From: Ciona intestinalis
Lineage: Eukaryota > Chordata > Ascidiacea > Phlebobranchia > Cionidae
DNA length: 64,000 nt
NCBI RefSeq assembly: GCF_000224145.3
Contig: NC_020167.2
Coordinates: 6,066,016 to 6,130,015, forward strand
Direction of reading: 5' to 3'
The notes below the pieces were generated by a model. It saw only the letters and a program-made list of their open reading frames with translations, did no database searches and had not been told where the DNA came from. Shown here one piece after another: positions 1 to 12,900 of the stretch (the first letter of the stretch is position 1; every line of letters starts with the position of its first letter). Made by a program: the position numbers and the translations under genes.

Positions 1-165
1 TGTCCAAATTATCAGCCATACATAAAAAAATGAAAACACCCTCCCCCCCCAAAATCACCCACAAAGTAACATACATGGTAACTTGTAAACTGGCACAAGA
101 AGTTAAACCCGTGTGATAACGACTGTCGTTTTCCGGCCACGCAAAGATAAAGTAAGTAAGTCAAA
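1..165 (+). mobile_element. Composite SINE, 3' part (cut by window start)
   Basis: The tail half of the family, recognised by cacccacaaagtaacatac and cgactgtcgttttccggcca. Confidence 0.65.
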
Positions 166-186
166 TTCAACATGTTTTATTTAACA

Positions 187-364
187 TATAGTACTGTGGT
201 GTAAGATGGGACAGACCATAATATACAAATATATTGATCGTGTTTTAAATCATTAGCAACGGTCTACGGAAGTCGTAAGGATCCGTTACTATTCTTTGAA
301 TTCATTTGTTTACCACCACATGGGAATAAAAAGGTGTCCCACCTTCCCCCACCCAATGCTATAA
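187..364. mobile_element. MITE copy 1 (Cimi-1-like)
   Basis: Family traits: about 190 bp; ends that mirror each other as tatagtagggtgggggaaga and its complement; TA-rich insertion site; conserved centre cctgatcgtgttttaaacaa. This copy is diverged and lies upstream of the receptor gene. Confidence 0.7.
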
Positions 365-957
365 ATGTCCGTTAAAATGTCTTTTAATTCCCAGAACTGA
401 CAAAATATAATCGCTTTAAACACAGAACAGAAACTGTAGTTTAAAACTGACAACCTTAAAGTGAAATATAGGGGTATATAACCTATAATGGCTTCATTTT
501 CCCACATTTTATATTAGTTTTATATTAGTTTCGTTTTACACATAAAGACATCTAACGCACATATTGGATTAGTACTAGAACTAAAATAGCATGTACAATA
601 TGCAATACAAATTTCACGCGCGGCTCATAGAAACAAGGAAATCAAAATACGTAGGTTTGGTTTATATTTACTGCGTCAGTCTATTACTCTACCCCACGCT
701 TCCTAAAGTCTTTTTATTGGCGCAGCTTTATCAGTGTGTCAACGCAAAGTGCGGGATATAGTTGCTATATTATTAAGAGGTTGATTAATAGTGGTGATCA
801 GTTACCGAGTCTGTTATTAATATAGGCTACTACAGATTAGACAACTTAGTATACAGCAGTATATGCTACGAATTTGATTAAAATATTTTTGGTATTTCTA
901 AAAAAAAAAGTTTTTTTTATAGATTAGATAAATAGAATGTACTTGTAAAATTAAAGA

Positions 958-3900
958 ATGATAATGCCGAAGAATATTTGGGGAATCATTCTGTTTCTCT
1001 GCGCCTGTGTAAGTGCGCAAGGTAAGATGTATGACAATTGCCTAACATTATAAATTGGGTTGTACTTAATAACACGTTTGCTGCTGTTAGAGGTTTAAAT
1101 GTATACAAACTAATGAAGTACGTTGGGATAAGATACATTATAAGCACCTTAATCCCATACTTCCCGATCGTGTTTTGAACAATTAACAATACTCTATTAA
1201 AGCCACGGGGCTATGTTGATATATAGTAGTGTGGGGAAAGAAGGGACAGCTTCAGCACATAATATCTAAGTAACCTGATCGCGTTTCAAATAATTAACAA
1301 CGGTCTTTGGGAGTTGTGAAGATACGGTTTTATAATTCTTTAAATGTTCTTTGTTTACTAACAAATGGGACGAGAAAATACAATGAAAAGGTAAGTACCC
1401 CACCCTACTATATTTCTGTAAATATTTTTAATTTTCAGCAAATGAGAGAGTAAGGAGAATAAAACATAAACTATCTTAACCCACTGTACTCACGTATTAT
1501 TATAACCACTGATAAATTGTTTATTTGAAACTCTAGTATAAATGTTTTATGTTTTTCCTGTTTATGAGAGATTGGTTTTAGAAGGGCGTGTATTTATACA
1601 CAAATATTTATTTTTATCGCAATGTTGGTTTAGAACGTTTCGCAACCACCGGGACATGGTATATTTCCGGGAGTTCCGGTTGAAATCCAGGTGTGATTTT
1701 TATTAATCCTAATCTGAGACTTTACCCTAGTTAATACATCGTGAATGAAGTATTGTGGTGGAGAAAATGGAACACCTTTTTATTCTATTCTCTAGACTGA
1801 TTTGGTATAGTAAACAAAGAACATTTAAAGAATTATAAAACTGTATCCTTACGACTCCCATGGACCGTTGTTAATTGTTTAAAATACGATCAAAATATTA
1901 GAATATTAATATGTGCTAAATGTGCCCCATCTTACCCCGCANTTCCATATATTCAAATGTTAATACAAGCTTACTCTGGGCTCCCACTGTGAACGCCCAC
2001 CACGTCCTGTATTTATAGTAGGATTGTTGCAACCGTATAATGCGTCACCGTTGGAGCGAGTAACACCGCCGTGTAAATTCACACTACGTCAGTTATAGAA
2101 TCAATTCAAAAGCTGAACATGCTGCCTTTACGTGAAATTAATCGTGTGAAGTGTGGTGGCACAAACACCTTAGCCAATTCTTTCCGCTCGTGTTATGGTA
2201 AACAGCACGACTCTTCGTAAGTTGCATTCTGCACGTTACACCTATGCAAACTGCAGCGACCCTTTAGGACGGTTCATACACGTCCATAATAAAAGTCATA
2301 ATCTTCTAGAGATCTACGCTATTTTCTACAAATCCCCATGTTCGCATATTGTCCGCTAGTCTGGTGTTCGTTTTATTTAAGTCGGATTTTTGCAGCATCT
2401 ACGTCACTGCGGAAGGGGTTTACGCCTAACTATCCCATTATTTTAACTTCACTGGCATAACACGGAAGCCAATATCCCTCATGTGCCTTTTGGTTACTTT
2501 ATTATGCGTGTCTACACCCATTGCCTCTATGTAGTCTGGTCGTTCTTTGTAGTATAAATTGATGTTGTATGTTTTAATAATATACGTTTTAATAAATTTT
2601 TTATCCTATTTAATAGTAGGAACTTTTAAGAGTTATAAAACCGTATTCTCGCGTCTCCCACAGACAACTGTTAATTTAAACACGATGATAATACAGGGAT
2701 ACTTTGTGCTAAAGGTGTCCGATCTTACACGACAGCCATAGCACAGCTGGTTAGCGCGCCTGCCTCGAACCCAGCCTAATGTGTTTAAGGCTCGTCGTTG
2801 CCACCATTATTGGCGTATGTGGGCAAGACACTTAGCGGCAGTTGCTCAAACCCAGTGATCACTAATGGATTGTCCAAATTATCACTAATGGGTTGTCCAA
2901 ATTATCATAAAAAATCCAATAAAAATAATCACCCACAAAGTAACATACTTGGTAACTCGTAAGCTTGTGCGAGGTGTATGAACATCCGCGTTAAAACGAG
3001 TGTCGTTTCCCGGCCACGCGAGAATAAAGTAAGTTACATTTAACTCTTGTGTGCAGTATTCGCTGAAGTAATAATGCGGTGTTCGTTATCGTACATGGGT
3101 TAAGTAAAATTGTTATGCAATGCGATCTGCGCTTCGCGCTATATCCGTCTTCCTACAAACGCGATTTCTATCGCAAACGTGCAAAGTTATCATTAGTTGA
3201 AAAAAAAAACAATCACCGACAAAGTTACATTCGTGGTAACTCGTAAGCTGGCACGAAGTGTATGAAACAGAACACCCGTATTATAACGACTGTCGTTTCC
3301 GGCCATGCGAAGATAAAGCAAGTTACATTTATTCAGTCAAAGCGAATTACCATTTTATACAATTTTGTAGTGGAGTCGGACTCTTTTGTCTGGTGTTTCG
3401 CATTCTCGGTTATATTAAACACGTGCACAAATCTTACTTATTGGTCAAAATATACAGTTTAGAAGAAAAGTAACGCTAGTAATGAATACCGCAATTCCGC
3501 ATAACGTAATACGCGTACTTAATGTACTTAATGTCACGTGAAGTTTTGTACAAATACATCCTTTACATTTGTGTATTTTATTTTTAAAGCTACGTCATGG
3601 GTCCCAATTGAAATGGGAGCCCTCTATTATAAGACATAACATACATTTTGTGCGCCTTTCCTAACACATAGGAAACAGCAAGTTCAAAATAATAAAAAAT
3701 ACAAAAGGTGTTTAAACGGTAGATAATTAGAGAAGATTTTACATTTTTTTTTATAAATATGTTTACTCATTTCGGAAATGTTTCAGTAAAATGCCAGTAA
3801 TGTTTTACACTGCAGATTAACTCATTCATTTTCTGTAACAGAATTTGAATTCTACAAAGGATATTACTTTGTGTTTTCAACACTAACTGCAAATCATGCT

Positions 3901-6900
3901 GGTGCAAAATCAGCATGTGTTGGATTGGGTGGTCACCTTGCAATTATACCAGATGTAGAAACTCAAACTTTCATTCAAACTAAAGGAGATGCTTACAAGA
4001 GTGCAGGAAAATGGATGACAAGCAATAATGATGGTTAGTATTTAGTTTTAACAATACGTTGGATATGTAAAAAAACAAACGTTTTAAACATCTCACTTAC
4101 ATAGCTTTTGCATATAACAAGAATTCATCACATAACTATTTACCAATGAGATACCTATGACGGCTACGTTTACCACAAACCTAAATCAAAGTGAGTAGTT
4201 TTAGCTTTATTGAGTATATGCCTATATTTTAGCTTGGATTGATGCAGCAAAGACATCAGATGGAACTGGTTGGGAATGGAGCACAACACATGACAAGTTT
4301 TATTTTAAAACAACTCCACGTGGTAGTGATGGTAAGAAAGTGATTTTGTTGTGCTAAAATACCGAACTCTATTTAAATCCTTATTGCAAGCTAAATAAAT
4401 ACTTTCAAAAAATTGAAACACAGGATTGGTTCTTAAAATGTGCATTTTGAAGCGTTTTAACTATATATGTAACAAAATGCAATTCAGGTAATTTTTTTCC
4501 TACAGATGTGGGTATTTTACCACGTTGGCATTTGGCATATTCTTATTACCCCCGGCCTAAAAGATGGCAGTATAGTGGCATAGCTCTAAAAAACTAAAAG
4601 GAGAACTAAAACGTGCGAAAAATATATATTTCAGAAATAAACCCTTTTTAATCTAAAACAATCCCTTTTTATACCTTGATTAAAGTGTATTAGTATAACG
4701 AAAAATGACTGGACCGTCTGAAACAATGAATAGTCATCGTACTGTTATTTTAATCCATTAAGCAATACAGAATTTATTGGGGGAACATTCGTGTTTTAAC
4801 AACTGTCTTTGCCCAATAAATAAGCTACTTTCGTTCATAATAGGTGGGGGTTTTATACAAAATGGAAAGTACAACTATTGGCATATATACCATCCAAGTA
4901 TTGAAGATTATGGGGTTGTTAGATCTAAGCTTGGACCTCCATGGGGTTGGGTATCTGTCACAGCTTCAACTGTGGCTCACTATATTTGCCAGATTAAAGG
5001 TAATATTTTATGTTAAATTGATTCTGTATACTTACACAAACAAAATACATCTAAAAAGTTGTTTAATACTGAATATGAATCTAACTTAATCAACACTTTA
5101 TAACAAGTTTATTTTCTATTTTTTCCAGCTACATTGGAATATTACAAAGGAAGCTATTTTATATTTTCCCAACAAATTGCAAATCATGCTGGTGCAAAAT
5201 CAGCATGTGTTGAATCAGGAGGTCACCTTGCAATTATACCAGATGCAAAAACTCAAGCCTTCATTCAAACTAAAGGAGCTGCTTACAAGAGTGCAGGGAA
5301 ATGGATGACAAGCAATATTTTTGGTTTACCTATATCTAAATATTTGTTTTAAAAGAATTCAGTGAAACAGTTGTAAAACCTTTTTTTGAATACTGATTGT
5401 ATTCAATATGATTGTTGTATTAAAAGAGCATACAAAGCTTTTTTACAATTTATAATATAGACTGTTTAATTTGTCACTTCAAGTACTTAATTTACTGTCA
5501 AATTATTGTAAAAACTTTTTATTAAAAACCAGAAGAAGGTTAAATATGTATATTCAACTATTCCAGCTTACATTGATGCAGTGAAGACATCAGATGGAAC
5601 TGGTTGGGAATGGAGCACAACACATGACAAGTTTTATTTTAAAACAACTCACCGTGGAACTAAGGGTAAGAATTGTACTGCATAACATATCTCTAATTAC
5701 AACATTTATAAAAATGTGTTATACTTAGGTCCATTCATTGTTAATGATAAATACAACAACTGGCATATTTACTTTCCGGGAGCCGATAACTATGGAATAA
5801 CAAGCTCATACCCGGATGCACATATTTGGAGATGGAGATCAACCAAACCCTCACTTGATGCTCACTATATATGTCAAATTAATGGTAAGAATAACATTTT
5901 TAGGTTGTATAATATTTATCATAAATATGTACATATTGTTTTTATTCCTAAATATTATTTTATTCAAAGTAAAAAGCACGTCACTGGTTGCAACCAAATC
6001 CAATAATATTGGTTTTAATCACTAATTAATATATCAAAATATATGAACTAGTAAAAAAAAATTTACTGAGTGGACATAGTTATGTTTTAGTTTGTTAGAT
6101 TTTATTTATTTACAAATGTAATCAATCTGTACATTACGTTTGCAGTGAAAAGCACGTCACTGGTTGCATCCAAATCCACTTTAAATGTAAAGTACGGAGA
6201 AGATTCTGTTCTTTGTTCATCAGATGCCAACCCTGGACCTCCTATCTCATGGAAAATGTAAGTATAAACATAACAGACCTATTCTTGTGTTTATATTTGT
6301 AAGCAATTTAAATCATTCAAATATATATTTTATTACATTAGCAAATAATAAAAGGTGAATTTATTATGACAGAAACTCACAAGATGTTTCAACAAACACA
6401 AATAAACGAGTTTATCAAATAATTACACAACCTACACTAGATGGGAATTCTACATCACGTTTGTATTTAACTCGTGGTTTGCATCAGAATTCTGGTGTTT
6501 ATACTTGCAATGCTACTTCCCTTGACCAATCTGCAGTAACTACTGTCACAAGTATGTACCTCATTGGAAAAAAAACATATTGCAAAGAGGATAAATTCGA
6601 ATATTTTGTTTCCTCACCCTCAATCCGCAATTTGCTATTTAAAATAAAACGGGCTGTCCGGTAGTTTATAAAAAAGAATGTTAGACCTCTTAGCGTAAAA
6701 TCTCAAGTAAATTAGCATAAATCTAAAGTAAAAAATATTTCAGAAGAAAATCAGAGCAAAGGGCTGAAAAAAAATATATGTTCAATGTAAAAACACTTAC
6801 CAATCTATAACATGTATAATATAAATTCAGTTAAAAAAATGCATTCTTCAATTTTAGGCTATAACCTTTACTGTACTTTTTATTTTAAAACTACCATACT

Positions 6901-9900
6901 ATTCACCTTTTATGTACAGTTAATGTACAAGGAACTTGTTTGTTCAGTCAAACTTGACACTAACTGCTGTGTGTCTGTTCTATTTTACTGCAGTTTCTCC
7001 AACCTCTTGTTTCACTTAACAGTTTATTTATACCGCACCCTTAGAAACAGGTTTGATGCACAGTGAGATACGGAAAAGTTATATAACAATATGTTGAATG
7101 TTAATCTTACAGTTAAACCAAAACACAAAATGTGTTTTTTACACATTAACAATATTGTCCACTCACAGTTGAAAAGCGACCAAGATTATTGGAAAGTAAA
7201 TTAGAGACATCAACATACACTTGCATATTTATCGGTGAAACTTCACCCACTATTCATTGGAATGCAAATGGTGGTACAGTTGAACAAGGAATCCTAATAA
7301 TAAAAAACACAGTGTTAAATACACATCAAGTATCAAGCCAAATTACGAACTTGTTAATATTTGGAAGTACAGATGTTGTTTCATGTTGGGCAAACAATAC
7401 AGATGGTTCTTCAAACATAATATCCAAGACTGGATTTTCAGGTAGCATCATATACCATCTGTATACATGAAAGCATTACTAAATAATATTTAAAAATCTC
7501 AGATTCTCCAAGCTCAGCAATCACTTCTTCACCTGGTGGTTGCCCTGGTAACCAACTACAAGTTAATTGGACAGATATTACCAAAACCAGTGGTAACATT
7601 GTATACAATGTAAGCATCACTAATTCAAGTCAAACTTACATGAAAACTCTCACTCAAACATCAACAAGTGACAACAAATATTCAATCACTTTTGATAATC
7701 TGACACCAAGAACAGAATATATCATTAAGGTAGCTTTTTTTGCTTTATGTCATTGTAATCGTGTTCCATCAATTATCACTTGGTTTATTAATCCTGGTAG
7801 GTGAATTTGTTTCCAAAGTATTCCAAGAAAATCGACCAAATAGTAGGAAGAACAACTGGTGAAAAACCAAGTATTTCATCGGCAAGTGCTTCTACTGCAA
7901 ATTTGAATTCAACTTTTTGTTTAATATCGTGGGTTAAAGGACCAGAACCTGGGATAATTGGAGCAAGTGTGAGTGTGTTACATAATGTTACTTTGATGAT
8001 GTTTCATTTATAACTTAGCATTTAACATTCAATTGTAATAAATATGTATACTGCTTACTTTTGTTAAAAGACAGTTTGTTTGTTGCTTATAAACATAATC
8101 AAATTATCTGTTTTCAGATTGTTGTAACAAGTAGCCTACACAGGAAAGCACCCGGTGTGCCAGGCTTTGAAACCACTGTAACACATATACCATCAAGTGG
8201 TATATCTCCGTACCAGTTTGAAACAAAACCAAATCGTAAACATGTCATCACAATCGCTGCGAAGACTTGTTCTGAAATTAGTTCATATATTGTAGCAACA
8301 GGACAATGTATATCACCAGTACAAGGTAAACAGGACGATTAAATGTGCCTTTATTTGAACAAACACAATAAAACTGTTTCCATTTCAGCCCCTGCTAATA
8401 TACCAACCCCCACAACAGTTGGAAGTTCTGCAAGTACCTTACATATACAAGTAAACAAAGCTGATGAGACTAACGGACCAATCAGGTGAAATAATACACT
8501 TTTTCATTTTTATACATTATCAATGTATTATCACTGTAGCTGTGTTTATATTCCTGTTATTTATACCCAGTTGTTATCTTGTCATTGGTGGTAAAGAAGG
8601 AAGCAACGTTTATAGAGATTCCTATACATGGATGGAAATAAGAAACATAATTGCAACATCAAACTCTTCTACATATTGTGCTGCAGTTTTACCAAGGTAT
8701 GTTTTGTGACACAGTTAAACAAACTGTGAAAACTAACTACAGACTTTTAATTCAGGTTTAATGAAACAAGCAGACAAGTTAGCTTATTATCCAATACAAC
8801 AACACAATGTAAAGTGAATACATCTTATGCTATAAGCTGCTCCAACAAATTGTTGACCAATGGAGTCACATACAAGTAAGAATATTTATGTCATTTATGT
8901 TGGAGCATCATTAAAATTATTTCTTTCAGATTTCAGGTTGTCACTTTAACTTCAGCTGATGGAGTTTACTTGACACAAACCAGTCAACCAATTGTTAGAA
9001 CCATAACTCAACCGATAGCAACAACCACAAATCAACCGATAGATTCAACTTTAGAATCATCTGCAAGTTCTAGTACAATTATAATAGCAGGTAGTATTTA
9101 AACTTGTGCCCAACACTTTTTCCAGATTTATAAGATATAAAAAGAGACTTCTTTTCAGTTGTGGTAGTCGCCGTGTGCATGTTGATAGCTCTTGTATTGG
9201 CTGCCTATTTCTACAGAAAACGGAGGTAAGAGTTGAGATAAATTGTATTTTAGTAAAATTCTTGAAATAGTTTTACATAGTGGTGTGTAATCCTATCATG
9301 TGTGTAATCCCAACAATTGACTCTACATCACCACACAGGAATGTACATTTAAAACATGGTAGATCACAGAAGCTTCATTTTGTTTCCCCGGAAGATGCTG
9401 AGCAACAAGATGAGGAAGGTAAACAATTAAAAAAGAGAAATTTCTATTAGTCACAAATAACATCTGTTTACCACATATACTTGACAGGAGCTTATGTCAA
9501 CTTGGAAGTTGTTCAAAATCCGGAATGGGATATTCTGACTGGAAACTTGTTGAAAAGGTACAAGGATATGTTGGCTTCTAACGATGCAGCTTTTAAGAAG
9601 CAATTCCAGGTAAAATAAATGAAAACATGGTGATTGTGTTTTTTTATGGATCATTATATACCAGGAACTGGCCACTGCTACAGAGGAAATAAAACTTCAA
9701 AAAACACACGCTGAAAATCCAGAACACAAGAAGAAAAATCGCTACAAGAACATTTTGCCATGTAAGTTGATTTAGTTTTACATTGAACCATTTTGTTAGA
9801 AGTCTTAAGACATTTATACTTTGGTTACACAGATGATGATACAAGAGTTAAACTGAAAGAAACAACTGAAAATTCGGATTACATAAATGCAAATTATGTT

Positions 9901-12900
9901 GATGTAAGTAGATAAATTAGTTGTTCATTGGGTGAACTAAATTTCTCTTCCAGGGTTATTCTCAGGAGCGTAAATTCATAGCAACACAAGGTCCATTGGA
10001 TCAAACAACTGGAGATTTCTGGAGGATGGTTTGGGAACAGGAATGCTTGGTTATAGTTATGCTTACTAATCCTGTTGAATCTGGCAAGGTAACGTTATAG
10101 GATTTGTACCCCTGTGTGTTGTATGATATAACAAGTAATTGTATAAGTTAGGTAACATCATGGTTGGGTTTTTGCAGAAAAAATGTGCAAAATACTGGCC
10201 TGACCAAGGAAAACGTTGCACATATGATGGTTACAATGTTGAGACTGTAACAGAGGTGGATTATGGATCTTATATAGTAAGAACAATACACATTGAAGAA
10301 TCCAACAATGAGTATGCATCGGTGGGTTCTATTGCACAACTATGTAAAAACATTCCTTTAATATTTTTACTGGTTGTAATCCAGGTGTTGAGAAAGATAC
10401 AGCATTTCCATTACATTGCATGGCCAGATCATGGTGTGCCCTTGATAACATCTAGCTTGGTTCAAATGCAAGGGATTGTTAACGCTGCAGAAAGTGATTC
10501 AAAAACCACTGTACCTATAGTTGTACACTGCAGGTAACATCTGAAGATTACCAACACCCCTAAAGATTACATCAATTCTTTTTTATATCCAAACAGTGCT
10601 GGAGCAGGTCGTACAGGAGCGTACATAGGTTTTGATATTTTACTTGATGAAATGAAATCAAAGGACCAGGTTAATGTTTTTAGGACAGTGCTTAAAATGA
10701 GAAAGCAAAGAATGGACATGGTGCAGAACATGGTTTGTAAAACTCAGTTGTGGTAGTTGCAGTGTTTAACATTTCTGTTCCATCACAGAAACAGTACATA
10801 TTTCTTCATAAGCTGATAACAGAATGTTATGCATTGGGAAACACTGAAGTGGATGCTGCTGAATTGGAAGAACATATCTTGCAGCAAACCAAGTATTGAT
10901 ATTAGGACTGATAGTTAGGCAACTGATAGATGTCTATATTTGCTAATTCTACTAAATGTCAAAAGTATATCCAAGTTACTCTTCGATTTGGGTATAAAAA
11001 ATCACACAAAAATTAACAATTAATTCATAAAAAAATATATTTAAATACTAAAATATTTTTTAATTATCACCACTTTGTTTAAGAATGCTGAAAGAATTTG
11101 ACAACTTAAGTATCATTCTTCCTCTGACAACATCACAGAAAATTGCTCTCCAGCATTCTGATGATCCAGGAAACAGAGATGTTGATGTCTTACCATGTAA
11201 GTGACTTTAATACCTTATATCTTAAACATATTATTACCATTGCACTCTTGTTTGCTATACTTATTATTTAGTAAGGTCCTGCCCAAAGACAAAGCTAAAC
11301 AAAGCTTCCCAAAACATTTATTAATACTTTGTAAAGTCTATCATTGGGAGTTCCAAACAAATTCAACTTTATATAATTAGCGGTTGCACTTGTTAAATAT
11401 TAAGCAGGCATAAAATAATACAGTAATAGTTTCCTTACCTGATTTTAAACTTATACTTGAAGCTGTCAGATTGCAATCAACACACTTTGAGTATAATCCA
11501 CTGATTTTGCATAACACTGAAACAATATTATAAAAACCTTAATCCTACAAAGACCTGTAAATACATTAATTAAAAGTTGAATTTTTTTAGATGATCACTC
11601 TTTGGTTCAAGTTCTGGGTGAAAATGAAAAAGATTCCCTTTACTTGAATGCTTCATTCATAACGGTTTGTTATTATGTTTACTTTAAAACTGGCACCAAT
11701 TACATGATAGCTGCAAAATGAATAGAGCTACGAAGTAATTAAAACAATACAGCCACAGATTAAATGTGTCAACCACAAAACAGTGACAATATATGAAGAA
11801 ACTAAAAACAACACACTTTAACAGAGACTTACATTAAAATTAAAGAAGATTTATTTTTTTAAGCTTATACCTTTAACAAATCTAGCCCATACTACTTGGA
11901 TGTATTTACCAATCTGCTGCTACAATATGTTATTTAATTCAACAGGATTACTTTCCAAAAGAAACTTTAATTGTAACACAAGATCCAGTGTCAACTAATG
12001 TGAATGCTTTCTGGAAAGCAGTTGCTGATAACAATGTCAATGTTATTGTAATGTTAAGTTCAGTAGGAAATGGGGAAACAAAGGTAATGCAAATACTGTA
12101 ATGATCACTAATGAATATGATGGATGTCCATCTCCATTTTAGCACACAGAAGAACTTTTTGACAACTAATCCAAATGCAACATGTATAAACACATTCCAA
12201 CTTGTTATTGTAATACAACGCAATAAATATATGGCAAATTCTGTGCAAACAAAGAAACACGTTTATAGGCTACACCCTCTAATGCAACATATATGCATAC
12301 CCTCTTTATTAAAAAAAAATTATACTTTGTTAACTTTCCAAGGACACATGTCTACCATACTGGCCAGATGAAGTTTGTCAAAGTCAAACTTATGGACTTG
12401 TTAAAGTCACCCTTGTTGAAATAAAGAAAACTCCCGAACTGATTGAGCGAGAACTTCATGTGGAATGTGGGCATATTGATGTAAGCATATGTTAATATGG
12501 TAGGCAAGGTACGGTATAACGGGAGTATATTAATATTTGGGTGTAAAATTTTGCAGTTAATCACAACACAAATCCAATGTCTTTTCTGGGAAGAGAATCT
12601 TGACACAGAAGGCACTAAGAGCCTTGTGAACTTGGTCTCCATTGCTGGGCAGTTAAAGAAAGAGAACGGAGCAAGTTTAATTCATTGCTGGTAAGTTGCT
12701 ATACCTTATTAATAATAATAGCTCTTGGAATACCTAGAATTATAATATGATATATTTAAAATTTCAGTAAACTCTAACTAGCTAAGGATTAAAAGCTTAA
12801 TTTTTAAGATTGAACCCTGTAGGTTATAAACATAATTATTTTTAACTATAGTGATGGAGCTGGGCGTTCAGGTGTGTTCTGTGCCGTCAACAACATTATA

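Noticed and set aside
187-1953. CRISPR-like or regulatory array from repeated blocks near 200, 1220 and 1751
   Set aside because: The repeats are about 190 bp, inverted-ended and scattered through the window, which fits a MITE family.
2729-2800. A tRNA gene
   Set aside because: A and B box-like sequences are present but worn, and they are followed by the standard SINE body, so this is a SINE head.
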